DNA of 9,613 nt from an uncultured Burkholderiales bacterium (GCA_937897495.1 CALCBL010000495.1:1-9613), one strand, 5' to 3'. Positions 1 through 6,630 are shown, counted from the first letter of the stretch. The notes: generated by a model not told the origin, from the letters alone. Translations and numbers: made by a program.

Positions 1-502
1 AGACCACCATCAAGATCGATGGCGGAATGATGACGGCCAGCACCGTAGAAACTGCCGTGATTGCGATCGAGAAAGACAAGTCGTAGCCTTCCTTGACTTG
101 TGCCTCAATGAAGAGCTTGCCCTGGCTGGCCGCATCGGCTGTTGATGAACCAGAGATGCCTGCAAAGAAAACCGACAAGATCACATTGATCTGTGCAAGC
201 CCACCTGGAAAGTGGCCCACCAAGGCGCGCGATAGGCGCATTAATCGGTCTGTGATGCCGCCACTGTTCATCAAATTGGCCGTTAGCAGAAAGAAGGGCA
301 CAGCCAACAAAATGAACGAGTTGTATGACTTGAACATTTCATTGAACAAGACCATGGGAGACAAGCGGGGTTCCAAAATAAGGACTGGCAAAGCCGCGAG
401 TCCGAGCGCAAAGGCAACGGGGACACGAATTGCCAACAGCAAAAAGAAACTACCAAAGAGAACAAGTGCCGCCATTGAAGGCGATAAAAGTGAAGCGCTC
501 AA
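1..502 (-). CDS. dctM: TRAP transporter large permease DctM (N-terminal part, runs off the window)
   Basis: Inner-membrane, substrate-translocating subunit of a TRAP transporter, which uses an ion gradient to import organic acids delivered by the periplasmic protein DctP. Reading the minus strand from 502 gives 167 codons of a family usually about 425-440 long; the rest lies beyond base 1. Visible marks are hydrophobic helices from about residue 10, the loop GISGSSTADAA at about 115-125, and the IIPPSI motif at about 158-163, all typical of DctM. I chose the TTG at 502, which overlaps the dctQ stop (TTGA), because an AGGGG lies 8 bases upstream. The first ATG, at 475, has no Shine-Dalgarno sequence. 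The overlap implies translational coupling to dctQ. Family assignment is very secure; the substrate is unknown. Confidence 0.93.
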   Translation of the reverse strand, partial: MSASLLSPSMAALVLFGSFFLLLAIRVPVAFALGLAALPVLILEPRLSPMVLFNEMFKSYNSFILLAVPFFLLTANLMNSGGITDRLMRLSRALVGHFPGGLAQINVILSVFFAGISGSSTADAASQGKLFIEAQVKEGYDLSFSIAITAVSTVLAVIIPPSILMVV

Positions 503-996
503 ATCACGGACCCCTGGTTAGAACTTTCGCTGATGTCACTCGAATTGAAGATGTGATCCAGCATAAAAACAATCCACAAAAAACCGGCAATGGGCCAGGC
601 AATGAAGATCCACCACATGGGCATCTCTGCCAACTCGGAAGTTTGATTCCAGCCAAACTTTGTGAACTCAATGCCCCAGTAGAGAATGACGACAGAAAAA
701 ACCAACATGGCTGTTTGGCTTAGTCGCAGAAGCACATGGGTTGCGCGGGGTGAAAGCTCAGGCAAAAAATCGACATCAAAGTGAAGACGTTCACGCACCC
801 CCAATGTAGCGCCGAGCATGATGAGCCAAACAAAAAAGAAGCGACTCATCTCTTCGGTCCACATGTACCGTGGAATCAATTCGGTGAATCGGGAAAAGAT
901 TTGTAGGCTGACCGGGATGATCAGAAGCAACACGGTCGTGATAAGCAAAAAATGAAGCAGTCTATCGATCAAAGAAAGGATTTTTTGCATTGGCAT
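499..996 (-). CDS. dctQ: TRAP transporter small permease DctQ
   Basis: Small membrane subunit that pairs with DctM in a TRAP transporter. It is 165 residues, the normal length. Four hydrophobic segments are visible, near residues 12-34, 52-66, 87-108 and 127-146. The signature W46-T-E-E-M-S-R, followed by FFFVWLIMLGA and a short L-H-F-D-V-D motif at 71-76, is typical of DctQ. The last codons overlap the TTG start of dctM by 4 bases. A terminator-like hairpin separates the gene from dctP upstream. There are two possible starts, at 996 (MPMQ) and 990 (MQKI), with only a weak GGA upstream, so the exact start is uncertain by two codons. The C-terminal tail after about residue 150 is polar and Ser/Asn-rich. 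Confidence 0.94.
   Translation of the reverse strand: MPMQKILSLIDRLLHFLLITTVLLLIIPVSLQIFSRFTELIPRYMWTEEMSRFFFVWLIMLGATLGVRERLHFDVDFLPELSPRATHVLLRLSQTAMLVFSVVILYWGIEFTKFGWNQTSELAEMPMWWIFIAWPIAGFLWIVFMLDHIFNSSDISESSNQGSVI
511..515 (-). promoter_or_regulatory. Ribosome binding site deciding the TTG start of dctM
   Basis: The minus strand reads AGGGG here, inside the last codons of dctQ and 8 bases before the TTG at 502. The rival ATG at 475 is preceded by a pyrimidine-rich stretch without any SD-like sequence, so this site favours the TTG. Confidence 0.6.
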
Positions 997-1007
997 TCCA
1001 GGGATTT

Positions 1008-1038
1008 AAAAACAACGGGCAACCCGAGGTTGCCCGTT
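1008..1038 (-). terminator. Intercistronic terminator/attenuator between dctP and dctQ
   Basis: Positions 1014-1024 and 1028-1038 form a perfect 11-base-pair stem (AACGGGCAACC / GGTTGCCCGTT) with a 3-base loop. On the minus strand, the direction of the operon, the stem is followed by G and five T residues (1012 down to 1008). That is the shape of a Rho-independent terminator. It lies in the 57-base gap after dctP, so partial read-through would give more binding protein than permease; a stem here may also protect the dctP mRNA 3' end. The structure is seen directly; its effect is inferred. Confidence 0.8.
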
Positions 1039-1053
1039 TTACCTCATTCAGCT

Positions 1054-2043
1054 TTATTTCAAGCTGTTGATTTTGGCGAAGATGACATCAGCACCCACTT
1101 CTTTGGCGTATGCGGCCATGACAGGGTCAACCAGTTTTTGCATTTCAGCACGCTGTGTAAAAGGCACTTGTTTTAATTTACCTTCTTTGGCGTATTTATC
1201 CAGTTTGGCCTGATCTTCAGAGGACTCAATTTGACGACCATAGGCACCAGCTTCTTTACCGGCTTTAATGATGGCCGCTTGTAAATCTGCAGGCAATTTC
1301 TTCAAAGTCTTCACTGAGAAGCAAAGTGGGCGAATGGTAATAGCATGGCGTGTCATCAAGATGCTAGGGGCCACTTCGTAAAACTTCATGGCTTCAACAC
1401 CAGCCGCTTCATTTTCGCCGGCATTGATCACGCCGTTTTGAATGGCGTTATAGACCTCGTTGTAAGCAATGACGGTAGGCGCCATGCCCACAGCGGCGAA
1501 GGTGCGGCTCCAGATGGGTGCGCCTTGAACGCGTACTTTCAGATTTTTGAGATCGTTCAAATTACCAGCAGCTTTGTTGGAGAAAATATTGCGAACACCA
1601 CCGCCCGCATAGCCAATCAAACGGACTTCGGCTTTTTGCTCGACTTCATCGGCAATCGGCTTGAGCAAGTCTTGGTCAAGCACTTTGTTCCAGTGATTCA
1701 GATCGCTGAACAAAAAGGGCGCGTCGATGAAGGGTGCTGCTTTAGAAAAAGTAGACATGTGGGCAGGCGAAACAATGGCGTAATCAACGGCTTTGCCTTG
1801 GTTCATGTAAGCGAAGTAATCTTTTTCGAGACCCAATTCGCTGTTTTTGTGCAGTACAAAATTGACCGGCTTGCCGTAATATTTCTTGACCAATTCTTCA
1901 AACTTAACCATGGCTTTGGTAAAAGCGTGGTCGTCACCAAATTGGGACGCGCCGTGTAGCGTAATAGGGGCTTGCTGCGCGTACGCGCTTAAAGCCATGA
2001 CCGAAGAAAAAACCACGCCAAGCAGAGGCTTCAAAAATTTCAT
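1054..2043 (-). CDS. dctP: TRAP transporter substrate-binding protein DctP
   Basis: Periplasmic receptor that binds an organic acid and hands it to the DctQM membrane complex. It has 329 residues from the chosen start, a normal length. An N-terminal signal peptide (MKFLKPLLGVVFSSVMALSA) probably ends at A-Y-A after residue 22. R151 (in GGGVRN) and R171 (in LKVRVQ) are 20 residues apart, like the two ligand-carboxylate arginines of SiaP/DctP proteins, so the ligand is probably a carboxylate or similar anion. The segment V-I-A-Y-N-E-V-Y-N-A-I-Q-N-G (191-204) is typical of the family. An ATG at 2049 is also in frame, but AGGAG lies 8 bases before 2043 and only 2 before 2049. It is the first gene of the operon, divergent from the dehydrogenase at 2196. 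Confidence 0.95.
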   Translation of the reverse strand: MKFLKPLLGVVFSSVMALSAYAQQAPITLHGASQFGDDHAFTKAMVKFEELVKKYYGKPVNFVLHKNSELGLEKDYFAYMNQGKAVDYAIVSPAHMSTFSKAAPFIDAPFLFSDLNHWNKVLDQDLLKPIADEVEQKAEVRLIGYAGGGVRNIFSNKAAGNLNDLKNLKVRVQGAPIWSRTFAAVGMAPTVIAYNEVYNAIQNGVINAGENEAAGVEAMKFYEVAPSILMTRHAITIRPLCFSVKTLKKLPADLQAAIIKAGKEAGAYGRQIESSEDQAKLDKYAKEGKLKQVPFTQRAEMQKLVDPVMAAYAKEVGADVIFAKINSLK

Positions 2044-2051
2044 GTCCATGT

Positions 2052-2056
2052 CTCCT
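2052..2056 (-). promoter_or_regulatory. Ribosome binding site of dctP
   Basis: AGGAG on the minus strand, 8 bases before the ATG at 2043 and only 2 bases before the ATG at 2049. The spacing picks the second ATG, giving a normal signal peptide that starts MKFLK. Confidence 0.75.
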
Positions 2057-2098
2057 GATAAGTTTTGATCACAACACCGAGTAGTGGTTGCTCCTTAA

Positions 2099-2113
2099 AC
2101 TTTAGGTTAAAGT
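2099..2113. promoter_or_regulatory. Candidate operator, 15-base dyad
   Basis: ACTTTAGGTTAAAGT is a perfect 6-base inverted repeat around GGT. It lies near the middle of the divergent gap, about 56 bases from the dctP start and 83 from the dehydrogenase start. This is a sensible place for one regulator to control both directions. A dyad this short in AT-rich DNA can arise by chance, so operator function is inferred. Confidence 0.35.
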
Positions 2114-2195
2114 CATCTAAAAGCTCTTGGGGTAAACCATTGCTTCCGAATGAATCAGGCCTCCCAATTTTTCAATTAACACAAGAAAGCAAAAC

Positions 2196-3092
2196 ATGAA
2201 GCACATCGGATTTATTGGCGCATCAGGTTTGATGGGGCACGGCATTGCCAAGAATTTGCTGGCCAAAGGTTTCCAAGTTTCTTTGACTGCGCACTCTAAG
2301 CAAGAGCCATTGAAGGATCTAATCGCCGCAGGGGCAAAGCTTGTGGGCTGTCACGCCGATTTGTCTGCGTGTGATGCGGTCATCATTTGTGTCACTGGCA
2401 CACCTCAGGTCGAAGCTGCCCTTGAAGGCCCCCAAGGAATTTTGAGCAGAGCTCGTGTCGGGCTATTGCTTGTGGACGCTTCAACCAGCGAACCCGATTC
2501 AACACGCCGACTGGCTGCCCGCTGCAATGAAGCTGGCATGACTTTGGTTGACGCGCCATTGGCGCGATCGCCTGTCGAGGCTGAGGAAGGTCGACTTAAC
2601 ACCATGGTGGGCGCTTCCCCTGCAGTTTTTGCGCAGCTTGAGCCCGTCTTCAAGGCTTATTGTGAAAATATTTTTCACGTCGGTGACACTGGCGCGGCCC
2701 ATGTCATCAAGCTGTTGAACAACTTTCTGGGTCAAGCCATTACCACCGCTGCGGCTGAAGCCTTCGCGGTAGGAGCCAAAGCAGGTATCGATGTGAGCCA
2801 ATTGGTTCGCGTGGTGTCGGCAGGTGCCGTCAATTCTGGTTTATTCCAAGCCATGGCCAAAACGCTTGAGGGTGACTACACCGGTTTGAAGTTCGAGTTG
2901 AACAACGCGTCAAAAGATTTGCGTTACTACGTCCATCTGACTGAAAGTGTGAAAGCACCTTCGCTGGTTGGCACAAGCGTGCATCAAAGTTTGATAACCG
3001 CTTGCGCGCTGGGTTATGGACAAGAATTGGTGCCTTCACTGGTCAAAGCGCAGGCGCAAATTAACCAGGTCAAAATTGGTAACGCAAGCTGA
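2196..3092 (+). CDS. NAD(P)-dependent beta-hydroxyacid dehydrogenase (HIBADH/GarR/YihU superfamily)
   Basis: A 298-residue oxidoreductase of the family of 3-hydroxyisobutyrate dehydrogenase, tartronate semialdehyde reductase and sulfolactaldehyde reductase, which interconverts a beta-hydroxyacid and its semialdehyde with NAD(P). The Rossmann motif is GFIGASGLMGHGIAKNL (5-21), with A-S in the usual G-x-G region. The substrate loop is D119-A-P-L-A-R-S-P, where most relatives have D-A-P-V-S-G-G; R124 appears to match Arg123 of E. coli YihU. The catalytic lysine is K172 in H-V-I-K-L-L-N-N, and the late lysine is K230 in N-A-S-K-D-L. The start has only a weak purine-rich SD (AAGAAAG). Divergent pairing with the TRAP operon suggests it processes the imported acid or a product of it. 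Family is certain; substrate is not. Confidence 0.9.
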   Translation: MKHIGFIGASGLMGHGIAKNLLAKGFQVSLTAHSKQEPLKDLIAAGAKLVGCHADLSACDAVIICVTGTPQVEAALEGPQGILSRARVGLLLVDASTSEPDSTRRLAARCNEAGMTLVDAPLARSPVEAEEGRLNTMVGASPAVFAQLEPVFKAYCENIFHVGDTGAAHVIKLLNNFLGQAITTAAAEAFAVGAKAGIDVSQLVRVVSAGAVNSGLFQAMAKTLEGDYTGLKFELNNASKDLRYYVHLTESVKAPSLVGTSVHQSLITACALGYGQELVPSLVKAQAQINQVKIGNAS

Positions 3093-3276
3093 CAATAGGA
3101 CAAACTAGAAGATTTCTATGGACAGTCTTCCCAAACAAATTCAAATTGATTCGCTTCGACAGGGCGACTCAAGAAGACTTTTAGCGCTCAGTAAATACCC
3201 TCTGTAAATTTCTTATTTGAAGTGTTTCAATCCCGCTTTGTTACATTCATTTACACGACTCAAGGAGTTTCACCCC
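3093..3276 (+). promoter_or_regulatory. Gap before the TctC gene; probable promoter region
   Basis: These 184 bases have no convincing gene. A short dyad, TTGAA-GTGT-TTCAA, lies at 3217-3230. It overlaps a weak -35-like TTGAAG, with TTACAT 18 bases downstream, which is a poor promoter match. A 30-codon frame at 3118-3207 is judged to be chance. No terminator-like hairpin with a T-run follows the dehydrogenase, so read-through into the next gene is possible. Confidence 0.3.
3262..3267 (+). promoter_or_regulatory. Ribosome binding site fixing the TctC start
   Basis: AAGGAG, 9 bases before the ATG at 3277. The frame is open upstream to a TTG at 3217, but that start has no SD and would put 20 extra residues before an obvious Tat signal. 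Confidence 0.75.
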
Positions 3277-4257
3277 ATGACAAACCGTCGCCAATTGATG
3301 CAAGGTGCCTTAGCCAGTGCGTTGGGCCTCACCCATCTGCCCAACTTTGCACAAACTCGCTTAGAAAATCTGCGCATCATTGTGGGTTTCCCGCCAGGTG
3401 GCACGACCGATGCTTTTTCCCGCCGAATTGCTGAGAAGATGCGCGGCACTTACGCCAACAATGTCATCGTGGACAACAAACCCGGCGCTGGTGGCCAGAT
3501 TGGCGTCACCACCCTCAAGGCTGCGGCGGCTGATGGGGGCCACATTCTGTATTCGCCCGCTTCCATGCTGACCATTTATCCGCATTCTTATAGCCGACTA
3601 AGTTACACGCAATCCGATGTGACCCCTATCGGTATTGGGCACTCTACTGACCACGCTTTTGTCGTGGGGCCTGCTGTTCCCGATTCAGTGAAGAACATCA
3701 AAGACTTTGTCGAATGGGCCAAGGCCAACCCAGGCAAAGCCAGCATTGGCAACCCTGCGGCTGGATCCATGCCACATTTGCTGGCAGGTCGATTGGCCAT
3801 GTTGGGTGGTTTTCAAATCACCAATGTTCCTTTTGCGGGCTCTGGCCCTGCCATTCCTCAAGTGATGGGCGGGCAACTTGCGGGCATGTCTTCGCCTCTG
3901 GGCGATTGGGTGCAGCATCACAAATCCGGCAAGATTCGAATTCTGGCTACTTCTGGCCCAGATCGTGCCGTTTTCACCCCCGATGTCGCCACTTTCCGCG
4001 AGCAAGGCTTCGGTGAATTGATGGTTCGCGAATGGTTTGGATTCTTTGCACCCGCAGGCATTAGCGAAGCTGTCAGGCAAAACCTGAATACAGCGCTGCG
4101 CCAGGCCATGGGCCAGCAAGACGTTCGAGACTTTGTGACACCGTTAGCCGCCAACCTGGAGGCTAGTACCTCGGCTGAGCACACGCGCCGTCTTGCAGAA
4201 GATTCAGAGATGGCAAAGCGTTTGGTGGCAGCCTTGGGCTTTAAGGCTGACTCCTGA
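3277..4257 (+). CDS. Tripartite tricarboxylate transporter (Bug/TctC family) substrate-binding protein
   Basis: Periplasmic binding protein of the large Bug family, receptors for carboxylates and similar small acids; 326 residues, normal for the family. The N-terminus MTNRRQLMQGALASALG has a twin arginine followed by a hydrophobic stretch, so export is probably by Tat, with cleavage near N-F-A before Q-T-R. Family marks are I-I-V-G-F-P-P-G-G-T-T-D near residues 34-45, the V-D-N-K-P-G-A-G-G-Q-I-G motif near 66-77, and the P-F-A-G-S-G-P-A-I-P-Q-V-M-G-G-Q segment in the middle. No TctA or TctB gene is nearby, so it is an orphan receptor that would have to use a distant membrane complex or act in sensing. 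The stop directly abuts that of the convergent DUF2389 gene. Confidence 0.93.
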   Translation: MTNRRQLMQGALASALGLTHLPNFAQTRLENLRIIVGFPPGGTTDAFSRRIAEKMRGTYANNVIVDNKPGAGGQIGVTTLKAAAADGGHILYSPASMLTIYPHSYSRLSYTQSDVTPIGIGHSTDHAFVVGPAVPDSVKNIKDFVEWAKANPGKASIGNPAAGSMPHLLAGRLAMLGGFQITNVPFAGSGPAIPQVMGGQLAGMSSPLGDWVQHHKSGKIRILATSGPDRAVFTPDVATFREQGFGELMVREWFGFFAPAGISEAVRQNLNTALRQAMGQQDVRDFVTPLAANLEASTSAEHTRRLAEDSEMAKRLVAALGFKADS

Positions 4258-4479
4258 TCAAACCCAACCCTGCCGCCAAACACTGTCGTTTTGCAGTTCA
4301 CGCCACGCAATGATTTGTGTGGCCTTGGAGAACACTGCTTCAAGTTCCACATCTTCAATCGGATCGGTCGGCTGTTCAGGTTGAATCACCCGGCTGACCA
4401 AAAAGTGCTTTTGTTTGGCGATGGGTGTGACCGCAGTCCACTTGGTCAGCAGCAGTTTTTTGGGGTTCAAAGGGTTCAT
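4258..4479 (-). CDS. Small Trp-rich protein of the TIGR02450/DUF2389 family
   Basis: A 73-residue conserved protein of unknown function. Tryptophans are at 14, 59, 68 and 72. The family pattern is visible: N-P-K-K-L-L-L-T-K-W-T-A-V near the start, K-H-F-L-V in the middle, then V-E-L-E-A-V, and W-R-E-L followed by W-R-Q-G-W at the end. It looks soluble, with no signal or membrane segment. The start at 4479 has GAGAG 9 bases upstream and lies 12 bases after the mltB stop, so the two are probably one transcript. Recognition is from memory of the family pattern; its role is not known to me. Confidence 0.85.
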   Translation of the reverse strand: MNPLNPKKLLLTKWTAVTPIAKQKHFLVSRVIQPEQPTDPIEDVELEAVFSKATQIIAWRELQNDSVWRQGWV

Positions 4480-4491
4480 GCGTGAATGCTC

Positions 4492-5574
4492 TCAGGGCTT
4501 GCTTGGCATTTCTCGCGCCACAGCCTGTCCAAGCTCAATGACCGCCATGGCGTAGTAGCTGCTCCAGTTGTAGCGTGTGATGGCGTAGAAATTTTCTGTG
4601 CCAGCCACATAGCTGGGTGGTTCATTGCCGTTGAGTAACTCAATCAACGCCAATGGCCCCTTGTGTAACAAAGCATCGCCTTCTATCACAGCACCTTTTG
4701 TCTGAAAGCTGTTGACGTTGAAAGTTGGCAAGATATCGGGTGCCATGAGGGCATCCATGTCTAAAAGCGCAGCATCAAACTTAACTGGGTAGTGTGTGGG
4801 CATGCCAGTCTGCCATTGAAAAGCTTTGAAGTAATTGGCCACAGAGCCAATGACATCGGCAGGGTTGTTGAACAAGTCAATGTGTTTGTCGCCATCAAAA
4901 TCGACTGCAAAGTTGGCCCAACTAGATGGCATAAATTGGGGCAGTCCCATAGCACCCGCGTAGCTGCCTTTGAGCTTGGTGGGATTGATTTTTTCCTTAG
5001 ACGCCATGATCAAAAATTGTGCCAATTCTTTGGAGAAAAAGGTCTGACGTTCTGTGGCTCTTGGGTGTTCTTTAGGGAAGTCAAAGGTCAGCGTGCTCAA
5101 GGCGTCTAAAACCCTGAAGTTGCCTGTATGTTGTCCATAAAAAGTTTCAACGCCGATGACGCCCACAATGAGCCATGGTGGCACACCATAGGCTTGCTCG
5201 GCTTGCAGGAGTAGCGTTTGGTGACGCTGCCAAAACTGAAGACCTGCTTGAACGCGTTTGGGTTCGATAAAGCGGGCACGGTAGGCCGCCCAATTTTTTT
5301 GACTGACCTGGGCTGGCGGCAAGATCAGCTTGGGAATACTGGGAATCAGCTTGGCTTGTGCCAATTGCGCTTTGACCCACTTGGGGTCTAGCTGATTTTC
5401 CTGAGCCATACGCTCAGCCCATGCCGCGGCATCGGGCCTTTTGGCATAAGAAGCTCCCGTAGCAGGCACGGAAGATTTATTTTTTGACTTTGATTTTTTG
5501 GAACTTTCGGCGGCTTGTGTGCCTGCTGAAATACACAGCCCCAAACTGATCAAGATCAAAGACAAAATTCGCAT
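4492..5574 (-). CDS. mltB: Lytic murein transglycosylase B (GH103)
   Basis: Cleaves the MurNAc-GlcNAc bond of peptidoglycan non-hydrolytically, leaving 1,6-anhydro ends, in the periplasm; used in wall turnover. It has 360 residues. A signal peptide covers about residues 1-21 (cleavage near T-Q-A-A). No proper lipobox precedes Cys14, so it is probably soluble rather than a lipoprotein like E. coli MltB. A Lys/Ser-rich linker follows at about 24-40. The catalytic glutamate is E143 in G-V-I-G-V-E-T-F-Y-G. The conserved G-S-Y-A-G-A-M-G-L-P-Q-F-M-P-S-S-W block follows, then D-F-D-G-D-K-H-I-D-L, which resembles the Ca-binding loop known from MltB. The start at 5574 has a weak SD. The family is secure; the symbol is given by family. 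Confidence 0.93.
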   Translation of the reverse strand: MRILSLILISLGLCISAGTQAAESSKKSKSKNKSSVPATGASYAKRPDAAAWAERMAQENQLDPKWVKAQLAQAKLIPSIPKLILPPAQVSQKNWAAYRARFIEPKRVQAGLQFWQRHQTLLLQAEQAYGVPPWLIVGVIGVETFYGQHTGNFRVLDALSTLTFDFPKEHPRATERQTFFSKELAQFLIMASKEKINPTKLKGSYAGAMGLPQFMPSSWANFAVDFDGDKHIDLFNNPADVIGSVANYFKAFQWQTGMPTHYPVKFDAALLDMDALMAPDILPTFNVNSFQTKGAVIEGDALLHKGPLALIELLNGNEPPSYVAGTENFYAITRYNWSSYYAMAVIELGQAVAREMPSKP

Positions 5575-5662
5575 GTCTTGAGTTTAGCCTTTGAAATGCG
5601 TGCAGGTGTCGTGATAAGCTGATAGCTTCACATTTTGTCCCTCTTTTTGAATAAAAATACCC
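5575..5662. promoter_or_regulatory. Divergent promoter region, mltB / deacetylase-family gene
   Basis: These 88 bases separate two divergent genes. An imperfect dyad at 5611-5631 (GTG, two unpaired bases, AAGCT-GAT-AGCTT, CAC) could be an operator. An AT-rich TAAAAA lies at 5652-5657, only 5 bases before the plus-strand ATG. If it were a -10 box, the mRNA would be essentially leaderless. No strong -35/-10 pair was seen on either strand. Confidence 0.35.
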
Positions 5663-6616
5663 ATGGGCGCTACTGGTTATTTCACACACTCTGATTGTCG
5701 CCTGCACGAAATGGGCGAGGGTCATCCTGAGTGTCCCCAGCGCCTAGATGCCATTGAAGATCGCTTGCTCATCACTGGGCTTGATCACGCCTTAGATCGC
5801 AGAGAGCCATCGCCAGCTTCCTTGGCAGACATTGAATTGGCCCACGGCCGCATGTATGTGGCTTCGCTCAGGGGCTTGAGTGACGCACTGGCCGAGGACA
5901 TGCAGGCGGGCGGGCCGTCGCACACCGCGCTAGATCCAGACACCTCCATGAACGCGCACACATGGAAAGCTGCCTTGCGCTCGGCTGGCGCGGCTTTGGA
6001 TGCCACCGATGCTGTCATTGCGGGTGAATTGGAAAATGCTTTCTGTGCCATTCGTCCGCCAGGTCACCATGCCTGTCGCGACAAGGCCATGGGTTTTTGT
6101 TTTTTCAACAATGTCGCCATTGCAGCCAAATACGCACTCGAGCGTCATGGGTTAAAGCGCGTGGCCATTGTTGACTTTGATGTGCACCATGGCAATGGCA
6201 CCGAAGACATTGTGGCGGGTGACGATCGTATTTTGATGGTCAGCTTCTTTCAGCATCCGTTTTACCCTGAGGGCGGCGCCCTCAAGCACGACGCCAACTT
6301 GGTCAATTTGCCGGTACCTGCTTACACCAAGGGCATGGACATACGGGAATTGATCGAGATGATGTGGATCCCACGCTTAGAAGCCCATCGACCCGAACTC
6401 ATTTTCATCAGTGCAGGATTTGACGCCCATCGAGAAGACGATTTGGGGCAGTTGGGCTTGGTCGAACAAGACTATGTGTGGATGACTCAGCGCATCAAAG
6501 ACATGGCGCGCAAATATGCCAAAGGCCGCATTGTGAGTTGCTTAGAAGGGGGCTACAACCTCAGTGCCTTGTCTCGCAGTGTTGAAGCGCACCTTCGTGT
6601 CTTGGCCGACGTTTGA
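5663..6616 (+). CDS. Histone deacetylase family protein (zinc amidohydrolase)
   Basis: Member of the arginase/deacetylase fold family that includes bacterial HDAC-like amidohydrolases and acetylpolyamine amidohydrolases; it removes acyl groups from lysines or acetylated amines in the cytoplasm. 317 residues, normal. The catalytic histidine pair is H135-H136 in R-P-P-G-H-H. Zinc ligands are D173 and H175 in D-F-D-V-H-H-G-N-G-T, and D254 in A-G-F-D-A-H. The catalytic tyrosine is Y298 in E-G-G-Y-N-L. All key residues are present, so it should be active. The ATG at 5663 has no SD, but the next Met (residue 17) would cut into the conserved N-terminal H-x-D-C and G-H-P-E-C-P region, so 5663 stands. 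It probably shares a transcript with the channel gene 21 bases downstream. The substrate cannot be told from sequence. Confidence 0.93.
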   Translation: MGATGYFTHSDCRLHEMGEGHPECPQRLDAIEDRLLITGLDHALDRREPSPASLADIELAHGRMYVASLRGLSDALAEDMQAGGPSHTALDPDTSMNAHTWKAALRSAGAALDATDAVIAGELENAFCAIRPPGHHACRDKAMGFCFFNNVAIAAKYALERHGLKRVAIVDFDVHHGNGTEDIVAGDDRILMVSFFQHPFYPEGGALKHDANLVNLPVPAYTKGMDIRELIEMMWIPRLEAHRPELIFISAGFDAHREDDLGQLGLVEQDYVWMTQRIKDMARKYAKGRIVSCLEGGYNLSALSRSVEAHLRVLADV

Positions 6617-6624
6617 AAATTTTC

Positions 6625-6630
6625 AAGGAA
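6625..6630 (+). promoter_or_regulatory. Ribosome binding site supporting a TTG start of the MscS gene
   Basis: AAGGAA, 7 bases before the TTG at 6638. The ATG pair at 6656 and 6659 has no SD upstream, so the TTG is the better start. Confidence 0.6.

Larger units (their letters stand above)
2050..2195. promoter_or_regulatory. Divergent control region between dctP and the dehydrogenase
   Basis: About 150 bases between two divergently read genes must hold both promoters. I could not find a convincing -35/-10 pair on either strand. The clearest element is the dyad at 2099-2113, listed separately. No regulator gene is present in the window. Confidence 0.5.

Noticed and set aside
93..521. 142-residue plus-strand open frame
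   Set aside because: It is the opposite-strand shadow of dctM, whose minus-strand translation shows unmistakable TRAP permease motifs.
3118..3207. 30-codon plus-strand frame beginning M-D-S-L-P-K-Q
   Set aside because: Very short, no SD, no recognisable motif; likely chance in a promoter gap.
3217..3276. TTG-started 20-residue extension of the TctC protein
   Set aside because: No ribosome binding site before the TTG; AAGGAG precedes the ATG at 3277, which begins a clear Tat signal.
5533..5541. Possible lipoprotein signal (Cys14) in MltB
   Set aside because: The residue before the cysteine is Leu and the one two before it is Gly, which does not fit a lipobox; a later signal-peptidase-I-like A-A site fits better.
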